Positions 25,625 through 33,594 of a stretch of 64,000 nt of DNA are shown one piece after another (the stretch's first letter is position 1; every line of letters starts with the position of its first letter). Position numbers and translations under genes: made by a program. The notes under the pieces were generated by a model. The model made no database searches. It saw only the letters and a list, made by a program, of their open reading frames with translations, and was not told the DNA's origin. Origin of the DNA: Sphingobacterium sp. UBA7855 (GTDB lineage Bacteria; Bacteroidota; Bacteroidia; Sphingobacteriales; Sphingobacteriaceae); assembly GCA_002500745.1 (NCBI GenBank), contig DLST01000011.1:1-64000 (forward strand). The letters are read 5' to 3'.

Positions 25625-26611
25625 TTAACGGTGCTTCTGCACGATTTCATTTATAATTTCCTGTGTGATATTAGGGTAATCAACTTCAACCCTAGATTTA
25701 CTGTTGAGCCAGGCTTCTATCGCCAGCATGTTTTTCTGTTTTAAGCTCGAAATTACAGGCACTCCCATTTCTTCCAACGATGCAGCATTCAAATGCTGTT
25801 CATATTGGTTCTTCATTGGGATAACTAACAGTTTCTTTTTCAAATATAACGCTTCTGCCGGTGTTTCAAAACCTGCCCCACATAAAACTCCAGAAGAAGA
25901 TGCCATACTATTTATAAAAGATTGGTTATTTATAGGCCTAATCGTTACATTTTTCATTTCGAATGCCTTCGAATTATGTTTACTAAAAACGTCCCAATGC
26001 ACATCTGGAAACTTCATCAAGTGCTTCAAAAGATGTGCATCGTCGTATGCTGGTAGATAAACCGTATAATGACCTTGATCTGTTACAATCAAATCACGAA
26101 CAGCGTTACGGATAACAGGCGGATAAATATTCTTGCCATAACGCTTAAAATGGAAACCGTAAGAATGTGTGGAGGGTGCATAGTTTTTCATGATGAACTT
26201 ACCCAGCATATCGCTCTCTTCTGGTTTAGGACTCGACGGATCTAAGGCAGCAATCTGATGGCTCAATCCAATGCATTCTAAATCTTTAGAATGACAAGCC
26301 CAAGCCGAGATCGGCTCAAAATCGTTGATCACCAAATCATAGTTTTCAATTGGCAAACTCTTAATTTCATTTGTAAATTTACGAATAGTCGAACTCATAA
26401 AGGTTTTCCACAAATCTACCCCACCAGACTTACCAAAAATAAAACTCAACCCGTGAAAACGATATTTAACCTCAAAAGGAAGTGATAGATCTGCTTGAAT
26501 TCCACTCACCAAAACATCAACTTCTCCTAACGCTCTCAAACAGGGGACAATATCCATCGCACGGCTAAGATGTCCATTTCCTGTCCCTTGTACGGCATAC
26601 AATATCTTCAT
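25625..26611 (-). CDS. Glycosyltransferase-like protein (GT28/UGT type)
   Basis: A 328-residue protein with a GT-B-like layout. The N-terminus AVQGTGNGHLSRAMDIVPCL resembles the GT28 donor-domain start with its G-G-H motif. The C-terminal GVLCGAGFETPAEALYLKKKLLVIPMKNQYEQHLNAASLEEMG is the UDP-sugar-type acceptor region. Similar proteins (Glyco_trans_1_3) are found widely in Bacteroidota without a known product. The ATG at 26611 (MKILYAVQG) is chosen over 26644, which adds a non-conserved tail. First gene of the operon with FKBP and the aldo/keto reductase. Sugar and acceptor are unknown. Confidence 0.82.
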   Translation of the reverse strand: MKILYAVQGTGNGHLSRAMDIVPCLRALGEVDVLVSGIQADLSLPFEVKYRFHGLSFIFGKSGGVDLWKTFMSSTIRKFTNEIKSLPIENYDLVINDFEPISAWACHSKDLECIGLSHQIAALDPSSPKPEESDMLGKFIMKNYAPSTHSYGFHFKRYGKNIYPPVIRNAVRDLIVTDQGHYTVYLPAYDDAHLLKHLMKFPDVHWDVFSKHNSKAFEMKNVTIRPINNQSFINSMASSSGVLCGAGFETPAEALYLKKKLLVIPMKNQYEQHLNAASLEEMGVPVISSLKQKNMLAIEAWLNSKSRVEVDYPNITQEIINEIVQKHR

Positions 26612-26788
26612 AACGACTGTATTTTGTGTCGGCAAATTAATCAATTTTAACGATTATCAATATTATTTTATTGTTTAGTTAGGTTAAGAAAATATAAATT
26701 AACATCAAAAAAATCTATTAATCTCTTTTTAATCCTCCTTTTTGTATATTTATTATCAACAATTATTTAATAGCCAGTTCAATAAACC

Positions 26789-27739
26789 ATGAAATTTCTG
26801 TTGTATACGATACTTTCACTAATTTGGATACCGATTTTTACCTCATGGGGATTTTTTGCACATAAAAAAATTAACCATTATGCCGTATTCGCATTGCCGG
26901 CGAAGATGGCGAAATTCTATAAAGACAATATCGATCTGATTACCGAGAAGGCTGTTGACCCAGATAAACGCTGCTACACCGATAGTGCTGAAGGTCCCCG
27001 GCATTTTATAGATATAGAAGATTATGAAGAAGATGGAAAAAATGATTCCATACCCATTCATTGGTCAAAAGCGAAAGAAAAATATCAGGAAAAACAGTTG
27101 TTAAAAAATGGTATTGTTCCGTGGCAAATTTATTTAACCTACCAAAAGCTAGTGAAAGCTTTTCAGGCAAAAGATTATAATCTGATCATCAAACACTCGG
27201 CAGAACTAGGTCATTATATTGCAGATGCCCATGTTCCATTGCATACGACTAAAAATTACAATGGACAATTCACCAATCAATTAGGCATACATGCATTCTG
27301 GGAAAGCCGATTACCGGAAATGTTTTCCGAAAAATACAACCTTCGCGTCGGAAAAGCGAGCTATATCAAAGATCCTCTGCAAGAAGCCTGGGCTATTGTT
27401 TACGAAAGTAATCGGCTTGTGGATTCTGTCTTAACAATTGAAGCCGATGTCAATCGTCAATTTAAGGCATCTCAAAAAAAATCATTTATTGAACGAAACA
27501 ATCAACTGGTATGGACCTACTCTGATAATTATGCCAGAGCCTATCATGAAGCCATGAACCGAATGGTGGAAAGGAGAATGCAAAAAACCATCTTACGTGT
27601 TGCCTCCTATTGGTATTCCGCTTGGCTTGAATCTGGGCAACCAAATTTAAGCAACATCGAGAAAATAAAAATCAATAGCAAACAAGATCAAATCGAAATC
27701 ATTGATAGAAAGCCGATCGGCCGTGAAGAGTGGATGTAA
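26789..27739 (+). CDS. S1/P1-nuclease/phospholipase C-like zinc hydrolase
   Basis: A secreted protein of 316 residues. After a signal peptide (1-19) the mature N-terminus begins with WGFFAHKKINHYAVF, where Trp and His are zinc ligands in this family. Further metal ligands are in GHYIADAHVPLH and the later HAFWE; an Asp is supplied by the HFIDIEDYEED region. Family members cleave nucleic acids (S1/P1) or phospholipids (bacterial PLC). Bacteroidota versions are commonly annotated as zinc-dependent phospholipase C, and I cannot decide between them. It precedes the TonB receptor gene with its own promoter in between. Confidence 0.85.
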   Translation: MKFLLYTILSLIWIPIFTSWGFFAHKKINHYAVFALPAKMAKFYKDNIDLITEKAVDPDKRCYTDSAEGPRHFIDIEDYEEDGKNDSIPIHWSKAKEKYQEKQLLKNGIVPWQIYLTYQKLVKAFQAKDYNLIIKHSAELGHYIADAHVPLHTTKNYNGQFTNQLGIHAFWESRLPEMFSEKYNLRVGKASYIKDPLQEAWAIVYESNRLVDSVLTIEADVNRQFKASQKKSFIERNNQLVWTYSDNYARAYHEAMNRMVERRMQKTILRVASYWYSAWLESGQPNLSNIEKIKINSKQDQIEIIDRKPIGREEWM

Positions 27740-27786
27740 AAACACACCATACAACTGGACTATTTAAATTATTCATACCGGACCAC

Positions 27787-27815
27787 TTGTGTTGTGGTCA
27801 ACTAAGCTACTTTTG
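27787..27815 (+). promoter_or_regulatory. Promoter of the TonB-dependent receptor with overlapping palindrome
   Basis: TTG (27787-27789), 18 bases, TACTTTTG (27808-27815) fit the Bacteroidota consensus. The inverted repeat GACCAC-TTGTGTT-GTGGTC (27781-27799) covers the -33 element and would suit an operator. Its presence shows that the upstream in-frame ATG-like codon at 27789 is not the start of the receptor gene. Confidence 0.65.
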
Positions 27816-27836
27816 CAGTGTAAAATGTATAAGAGC

Positions 27837-29723
27837 ATGTTGAATAAAAAATTTACGTTGACAAACCTTGCAATAACTTTAAGTATTGTATCTGCAACTG
27901 CACAGATTCAAGATACAACAGCATTAGGAGAAGTTATCATTAATCAAAATCGTTTACAAATCCCTTTTTCCAAACAAAGCAAAAATATCCAAATATTGAT
28001 GCAGGAAGATATACAAAGACTTCCTAATCGATCGATAAATGAATTACTCAGCAGTATCCCGGGAGTTGATATTCGGCAACGCGGACCATTTGGTTCACAG
28101 GCAGACATTAGTGTGGATGGCGGTTCGTTTGAACAAACAGCAATTCTACTCAATGGCGTTAAAATTACAGACCCACAAAGCGCTCACCACAACATGAATA
28201 TACCGGTTCCGCTCGACGCGATTGAACGTATCGAAATCATACGAGGACCAGCATCAAGAATTTTCGGCATTAACGCACTCACAGGAGCCATTAATATCGT
28301 AACAAAGAGAATTGAATCAAATCAGATTAGTTCCCAAATATACAGCGGATCCTCATTCAAAGATAATGAACAGACAACTACAGGAATGTATTATGGTAAA
28401 GGCGTTCAGCTTGGATCACAGTTTCTAACTAAAAAAACCAGCCACGGATTATATTTTGGCCACGAAGATTCGAATGGACAACGTTACAACACTGCATCTA
28501 ACAGTAATAAATTATATTACGACGGGACCTATAAACCTAGTACAGGCAATATGGTAAACGCGAACATTGGCTATATCAACAATCAATTTGGTGCTAATGG
28601 TTACTATGCTGCTCCTAGTGATAGGGAAGCTTATGAGCAGGTTAAGACCGCTTTCGCTTCCCTGCAGTCAAAGCATCAAATAACTTCGACGTTTTCTCTT
28701 AGTCCACGTTTCAGCAATCGTTATAATGAAGATGAATATTGGTATTTAGGAAGGGAAACGACAAAAGGAAGAGCCAAACACTATAGCAATGTTTTTGGTG
28801 CAGAAATTAATGCCGCGTTGGAGCAGCATTATGGAACCTTCGGCATAGGGCTTGAAGGTAGATTTGAACACATCAATAGCACCAGTATTGGCCGTCATAA
28901 GCGCGAGAATTACGGTGGCTATCTAGAATTCAAGACTGAAGCGATAGAAAAACTGATGATCAATGCCGGAGCCTATATCAATTACAACTCGAAATTTGGC
29001 TGGCAGGTCTTTCCAGGTCTCGATTTAGGTTACGATATTACTGAGCATTGGAAGATTATCGTTAATGCAGGATCAAGCCAACGTATTCCTTCTTTTACCG
29101 ATCTTTACAATAATCAAACGGCCAACATCGGAAATCCAAACCTTACCTCCGAAAATGCCTATCAGATTGAGGGGGGGATCAAGTACCTATCAAATCGAAT
29201 TGTTGCCCAGGCGGGTTATTTCCATCGGAAAATAGACAATTTCATCGATTGGCAAAAAGATGATGCCAATGCCGGAACTGGAACAATTATTCCTTGGAAA
29301 CCAACGAATATCGGAAAAAACAAAATCGATGGATTGAATGCATCATTCCGATACAATTTAAATGACCCCAGCGCTACAACACGCTATTTTACCACCCTCA
29401 GCTACAATTATCTTCATCCCAGTGTGACATTAGCCGATGGAATACTGTCTAAATATGCCATAGAGAGCCTACGGCACCAAGTTATAGTCAATTTTACAAT
29501 AAATCACAAAAATTGGATGTTAACCAGTTCCAACCGTTTTAATGAACGTATAAGTTACAAATCTTATTTTATTGCAGATATAAGGGCGGCCTACCAATTC
29601 CATGAATTAAATATCTTTGCAGATGTGCAAAATATACTGGATAAGCGCTATATTGAAGCAGCCGCCGTTCCAATGCCCGGGCGTTGGTTTAGTATCGGTG
29701 TAAAATATAAACTGGACTATTAA
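27837..29723 (+). CDS. TonB-dependent outer-membrane receptor
   Basis: A 628-residue receptor of the siderophore/cobalamin-receptor type rather than SusC. It has a signal peptide (ending SATAQ), a TonB box-like region (LGEVIINQNR), a plug domain (LSSIPGVDIRQRGPFGSQADISVDGGSFEQT, shown here by position about 60-160) and a 22-strand barrel ending in YKLDY with a terminal aromatic residue. No carboxypeptidase-like N-domain and no SusD partner is present. ATG 27837 is chosen (27825 is also possible); both follow the promoter. The ligand, perhaps a metal chelate or vitamin, is not indicated by the neighbours. Confidence 0.88.
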   Translation: MLNKKFTLTNLAITLSIVSATAQIQDTTALGEVIINQNRLQIPFSKQSKNIQILMQEDIQRLPNRSINELLSSIPGVDIRQRGPFGSQADISVDGGSFEQTAILLNGVKITDPQSAHHNMNIPVPLDAIERIEIIRGPASRIFGINALTGAINIVTKRIESNQISSQIYSGSSFKDNEQTTTGMYYGKGVQLGSQFLTKKTSHGLYFGHEDSNGQRYNTASNSNKLYYDGTYKPSTGNMVNANIGYINNQFGANGYYAAPSDREAYEQVKTAFASLQSKHQITSTFSLSPRFSNRYNEDEYWYLGRETTKGRAKHYSNVFGAEINAALEQHYGTFGIGLEGRFEHINSTSIGRHKRENYGGYLEFKTEAIEKLMINAGAYINYNSKFGWQVFPGLDLGYDITEHWKIIVNAGSSQRIPSFTDLYNNQTANIGNPNLTSENAYQIEGGIKYLSNRIVAQAGYFHRKIDNFIDWQKDDANAGTGTIIPWKPTNIGKNKIDGLNASFRYNLNDPSATTRYFTTLSYNYLHPSVTLADGILSKYAIESLRHQVIVNFTINHKNWMLTSSNRFNERISYKSYFIADIRAAYQFHELNIFADVQNILDKRYIEAAAVPMPGRWFSIGVKYKLDY

Positions 29724-29774
29724 CCCCGATCAAATGGCAAAATTGGTTCTCTTGCCATTTCGCTATCCATTATA

Positions 29775-29810
29775 AAAAAGTTCCAAATGGAATAACCATT
29801 TGGAACTTTT
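29775..29810. terminator. Bidirectional terminator between TonB receptor and ThuA genes
   Basis: A stem of AAAAGTTCCAAATGG with its complement, loop AATAA, and U-rich ends on both strands. It lies between converging genes ending at 29723 and 29878. Confidence 0.85.
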
Positions 29811-29877
29811 CGTTTTGATATGGACAAATAGAATCATGTAACATGCCCTAGTTAAGAAAACGCCAACGATAAATAAG

Positions 29878-30594
29878 TTACTTTTTCTTGGGAAGAACAG
29901 ATAAAATTCCTCCAATTAAATGTTTTTGGAACTCAGGTTCGTCATAAGACTCATCAGTATGTCCAAGCCCAGTATAGAAGACTTTTCCTCCATCGTAGCT
30001 TTGGGTCCAGGAGATTGGATGTTGATCCCCCATTTTTCCACCTTGGTAGCTTTTTTCATCCAAATTCATCAAAACATGTAATCCGTCCTTCACGTCCTTG
30101 AAATTATACCATTCATCCTTGTGCCACCAGATCGGATCAAGGTGCTTGGTGGCCGGATGTTTTCTGTCCAGCACATCAATTTTGGCTTTTTGTACAGCAG
30201 GATGAGACGCAAAATAGGCGCCTACAAGGCCGTTATACCATGGCCAATCGAACTCAGTATCCGTCGCCGCATGGATACCCACAAAACCTTTTCCTGATTG
30301 GATATACCGCACAAAAGCTTCCTGTTGCACATTATCGAGAATATCGCCAGTTGTGCTCAGAAAGATAACAGCGTCATATTTTTTCAATCCTTGGTCTGTA
30401 AACAATGCAGCATCCTCTGAATGATCAGATTTTATCTTTTCTTTCTCTAGCAATTGTTTAAGTACCTGTGCACCCTTTTCGATGCTTCCGTGCCTAAACC
30501 CCTTTGTCTTACTAAAGATCAATACTTGCCTTTGTGCCTGAACAGCAGCTGATATCCCCAAGAGAAGAAACAGAAAAATGAAGATTCTATTCAT
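29878..30594 (-). CDS. Secreted ThuA-domain protein
   Basis: A ThuA-like protein (PF06283) of 238 residues with signal peptide (1-20, ending AVQAQ). The fold is a class I glutamine-amidotransferase-like flavodoxin-type domain: FSKTKGFRHGSIEKG, AVIFLSTTGDIL, GKGFVGIHAATDT, WHKDEWYNF, and GKVFYTGLGHTDESY. These are the trehalose-utilisation ThuA/DUF1080-associated glycan proteins of Bacteroidota. It likely acts in the periplasm on sugars, with unknown reaction. It stands alone; no sugar transporter or hydrolase is adjacent. Confidence 0.88.
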   Translation of the reverse strand: MNRIFIFLFLLLGISAAVQAQRQVLIFSKTKGFRHGSIEKGAQVLKQLLEKEKIKSDHSEDAALFTDQGLKKYDAVIFLSTTGDILDNVQQEAFVRYIQSGKGFVGIHAATDTEFDWPWYNGLVGAYFASHPAVQKAKIDVLDRKHPATKHLDPIWWHKDEWYNFKDVKDGLHVLMNLDEKSYQGGKMGDQHPISWTQSYDGGKVFYTGLGHTDESYDEPEFQKHLIGGILSVLPKKK

Positions 30595-30673
30595 GATATA
30601 AATGGTTATTATGATGATTTAAGTTTAGGTTTACTATTTTCCGCAATGAAATTGCGATAAAAATAGCTGTAAA

Positions 30674-30709
30674 GAAAAGCCGTGCATACTCCCGTTCCAC
30701 GGCTTTTCC
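30674..30709 (-). terminator. Terminator of aroB
   Basis: GAAAAGCCGTG (30674-30684) pairs with CACGGCTTTTC (30699-30709) around a 14-base loop. It lies 7 bases beyond the aroB stop on the minus strand, with a T-run in its last arm. Confidence 0.85.
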
Positions 30710-30715
30710 ATTTTA

Positions 30716-31783
30716 TTACTGTGTGATTAGCTCACGGTAAAAATCAAGACTTTCAATAATATCTTCCTCAGAAACGTAGATATCATATTGACAACTGCCA
30801 ATTTGGTCAAGCAATGCGAAACCGATCTGATTGGACAGGTTTTTCTTATCATTTCGCATCAGATCCAACAAGGCTGTATCAATCGAAGAATGAAATGTGT
30901 AGTCGTTGAAATATTTTCTAAAAGTTTGGATCAAATCGTTTAATTCATCCAAAGGCAATCCATTCAATTTATGCGATAGATACCCCTCACAAATCATTCC
31001 TACTGCAATAGCTTCTCCATGTAATAAAGGTGAAGCATCGTTCAACAACGAATAACCCTCAATAGCATGACCAATTGTGTGGCCAAAATTTAAAATTTTA
31101 CGCAGCCCCTTTTCTTTCGGATCCTCAAGGATGACACGGTTTTTGATCGAAACAGAATGTTTGACCAAAGAATTATCGATTTGATCGATCTCCAGTGTTT
31201 TCACTCGCTCATAATAAGCCCGATCGAAGATCAGTCCATGTTTGATGACTTCAGCAAAACCTGAGATTAACTGACGTTGATCTAAGGTCTTCAAAAACTG
31301 GCTTGAAATAAATACAGCTTCGGGTTGTGCAAAAGTGCCAATAATATTTTTCACACTTCCCATATCAATACCGGTTTTACCTCCAACTGATGCGTCTACC
31401 TGGGAAAGTAAAGTCGTCGGAATTTGAATAAAATCCATTCCTCTTTTGAAAGTCGATGCGGCAAATCCTCCCATGTCAGTCACCACACCACCACCAAGAT
31501 TGATCATCAATGAATGTCGATCGGCTCCGAAATCGAGCATATTATGCCATACACCAATACAGAAATCAATATTTTTATTTTCTTCGCCCGGATCTACTTC
31601 TATCACATCATAATTCGCTAAATTGGGTAAAGCTTGCTGAAATAGCGGCAAACAATTATCCAAAGTATTGGTATCCACCAATACGATGATCTTTGAGTAA
31701 TTGCGCTCAGCTAAAAACGCCTCTAAAGAGGCCAACGTATCATCAAAATATACCTGATAGCCCAAACTTTCTATGACTTCCAT
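30716..31783 (-). CDS. aroB: 3-dehydroquinate synthase
   Basis: Second step of the shikimate pathway: converts DAHP to 3-dehydroquinate with NAD+ and a divalent metal. The 355-residue protein shows the NAD and substrate regions GGGVVTDMGGFAASTFKRG, IPTTLLSQVDASVGGKTGID, the metal ligands Glu in GFAEVIKHGL and His in NFGHTIGHA and LLHGEAIAVGM. Length agrees with AroB of bacteria (about 360). It lies 50 bases after the small S4-protein gene on the same strand, and has its own terminator. Confidence 0.96.
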   Translation of the reverse strand: MEVIESLGYQVYFDDTLASLEAFLAERNYSKIIVLVDTNTLDNCLPLFQQALPNLANYDVIEVDPGEENKNIDFCIGVWHNMLDFGADRHSLMINLGGGVVTDMGGFAASTFKRGMDFIQIPTTLLSQVDASVGGKTGIDMGSVKNIIGTFAQPEAVFISSQFLKTLDQRQLISGFAEVIKHGLIFDRAYYERVKTLEIDQIDNSLVKHSVSIKNRVILEDPKEKGLRKILNFGHTIGHAIEGYSLLNDASPLLHGEAIAVGMICEGYLSHKLNGLPLDELNDLIQTFRKYFNDYTFHSSIDTALLDLMRNDKKNLSNQIGFALLDQIGSCQYDIYVSEEDIIESLDFYRELITQ

Positions 31784-31833
31784 TCTACGATTCTTTAAGG
31801 TTTAAGTTTTCTATTTACCAATATTGTTTAATA

Positions 31834-32040
31834 TTACACCAATTTTATTTGCATCCCATCAAATTCAACAACATCTCCTGGTCTTAATTTGAGTCTTTTC
31901 CGGTAATCAACCTGCCCGTTATATTTCACATACCCTTCCGACACAACCCACTGAGCCATAGCACCATGCTCTACCCAATTTAAAGCTTTAAGTAATTGTA
32001 TAAGCTGTATATATTCGCCCTCGATTTTAAATTCTTGCAT
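31834..32040 (-). CDS. S4-domain RNA-binding protein, YbcJ-like
   Basis: A 68-residue protein consisting of one S4 domain: the helix pair (YIQLIQLLKAL, AMAQWVVSEGYVKYNG) and the RKRLKLRPGDVVEF turn are typical. Such proteins (YbcJ/YaaA group) bind structured RNA, often in ribosome assembly or recycling. It is the first gene before aroB (about 50 bases), so they may share a transcript. Upstream lies the divergent proline-dehydrogenase gene. Confidence 0.85.
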   Translation of the reverse strand: MQEFKIEGEYIQLIQLLKALNWVEHGAMAQWVVSEGYVKYNGQVDYRKRLKLRPGDVVEFDGMQIKLV

Positions 32041-32107
32041 TTCACAAAAATAGCGGTTTAACTGGGTAATACAAGAATAATCATCGTTTTAATGCCTACT
32101 AAATTGC

Positions 32108-32115
32108 TACATTTG
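32108..32115 (+). promoter_or_regulatory. Promoter -7 box of proline dehydrogenase
   Basis: TACATTTG matches TAnnTTTG, 21 bases before the ATG at 32136. No clear TTG is placed 19 bases upstream (TTTT there). The box overlaps the region just after an in-frame TTG alternative at 32121, supporting 32136 as start. Confidence 0.5.
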
Positions 32116-32135
32116 CCTTATTGCAAATAAAGATT

Positions 32136-33329
32136 ATGATTGAGAATTCTGAGCCCAAAACATTATCCTTTGATAATACAGAGATTGCTTTTAAAAGTAA
32201 AAGCGATAAGGATTTGGAAAGAGCGTATTGGTTATTCAAAATAATAGCGAATAACTTCTTGACAAAAGTAGGTCCGTCAATGACCAATTTTGCCCTGAAC
32301 ATTGGATTGCCTATCCAGGGCATCATCCGCAAAACAATCTTCAAGCATTTTTGTGGGGGAGAGACTATCGAAGGTTGCGAAACAGCAATTAACGAATTGG
32401 GAGAGAACGGTGTGGGGACGATCCTGGATTATTCCGTTGAAGGAGAAGAAACTGAAAGAGCATTTGACGCCTGCTGCAACGAGGTATTACGCACCGTAGT
32501 CGCAGCCAGTAAAAACAAATACATTCCATTTTCAGTATTTAAACCAACTGGATTAGGACGTTTTGAGTTATTTGAAAAGGTCAATGCCAAAGAAACTTTA
32601 ACAGAGGCAGAACAAGGAGAATACCAACGGATGTTGGATCGTACTGACCGCATCTGTAAAGCATGTCATGCAGCAGGTGTAAAAGTTTTGGTGGATGCTG
32701 AACATTCATGGATTCAAGATGCCATTGACGATATCGCTCGTGAAATGATGGAAAAATACAATATGGAAAAACCTATTGTTTATAATACTTATCAATTGTA
32801 CCGTAGTGATAAGTTGGCATCTTTGAAAGCTGACTTTGAATACGCAAAAGTTAGAGGATTTCACATGGGTGCTAAAATCGTTCGTGGCGCCTACATGGAG
32901 ATCGAACGTGCTCGCGCCGCTCAAAAAGGTTATTCCGATCCTATCCAGCCAAATAAAGAAGCGTCCGACAGAGATTATAATGAAGCTATTGAATTTATCT
33001 TGGATCATTTGGACAACTTTGGACTTATGGCGGGTACACACAATGAGGACAGCAGCATGTTACTGGCAAAGGAAATTGACAGACGTGGTATCGACAGATC
33101 AATCGACCGCATTTACTTTGCCCAATTATTGGGCATGTCTGATAATCTGAGCTTCAATTTAGCTGCACATGGCTACAATGTCGCCAAGTACATGCCCTAT
33201 GGACCGGTTAAGGCAGTCATGCCATACCTTTTCCGTAGAGCGCAAGAAAATACTTCCGTCGCAGGAGCGACAGGTCGAGAGCTCGGGCTTCTGATCAAAG
33301 AAAAACAAAGAAGAAAAGCTAGTCGATAA
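32136..33329 (+). CDS. Proline dehydrogenase
   Basis: Oxidises proline to pyrroline-5-carboxylate with FAD in proline catabolism. The 397-residue single-domain enzyme has the PRODH barrel: ILDYSVEGEE near residue 90, FKPTGLGRFEL, VLVDAEHSWIQ, YQLYRSD, KIVRGAYMEIER, GTHNEDS, FAQLLGMSDNLSF, and the signature VMPYLFRRAQENTSV with its substrate-binding arginines. No pyrroline-5-carboxylate dehydrogenase is fused or adjacent, so a separate gene elsewhere is expected. ATG 32136 is preferred over a TTG at 32121. The stop codon lies in the loop of its own terminator. Confidence 0.95.
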   Translation: MIENSEPKTLSFDNTEIAFKSKSDKDLERAYWLFKIIANNFLTKVGPSMTNFALNIGLPIQGIIRKTIFKHFCGGETIEGCETAINELGENGVGTILDYSVEGEETERAFDACCNEVLRTVVAASKNKYIPFSVFKPTGLGRFELFEKVNAKETLTEAEQGEYQRMLDRTDRICKACHAAGVKVLVDAEHSWIQDAIDDIAREMMEKYNMEKPIVYNTYQLYRSDKLASLKADFEYAKVRGFHMGAKIVRGAYMEIERARAAQKGYSDPIQPNKEASDRDYNEAIEFILDHLDNFGLMAGTHNEDSSMLLAKEIDRRGIDRSIDRIYFAQLLGMSDNLSFNLAAHGYNVAKYMPYGPVKAVMPYLFRRAQENTSVAGATGRELGLLIKEKQRRKASR

Positions 33330-33343
33330 CGACTAGCTTTTTT
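33313..33343 (+). terminator. Terminator overlapping the proline dehydrogenase stop codon
   Basis: GAAAAGCTAGTCG pairs with CGACTAGCTTTT around the ATAA loop, followed by TTTT. The coding sequence ends inside this loop (TAA at 33327-33329), so a ribosome finishing the gene would cover the hairpin. Confidence 0.85.
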
Positions 33344-33514
33344 TACAATTGGTGGGCATCAAGTCCATCTGCTTAAGAGCCTATACGCAAATAGTCTCCA
33401 AGAAACATCCTACTTTTGATAAGCGCAAAAGCACGCTAACTATCACTCGCCCACTTCGTCCTCTCAAAACAACCTAATTACAAAATTTCATTCCATATTT
33501 TTGAAACTATTATT

Positions 33515-33522
33515 TATGTTTG
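33515..33522 (+). promoter_or_regulatory. Promoter -7 box of the acyl-CoA synthetase gene
   Basis: TATGTTTG (33515-33522) and TATTTTTG (33496-33503) both fit TAnnTTTG. The in-frame TTG at 33520 lies within the first box, so the start at 33595 is preferred. Confidence 0.5.
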
Positions 33523-33594
33523 CAAACTTTTTCCTTAAAACAAAGTTCATACTGGAAGGGTGCTCCTCCGGAGCTTAAAAGAATACAATTTGAA

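Noticed and set aside
33520..33594. TTG start that extends the acyl-CoA synthetase by 25 residues
   Set aside because: The TTG lies in a promoter -7 box, and family length fits the ATG at 33595.
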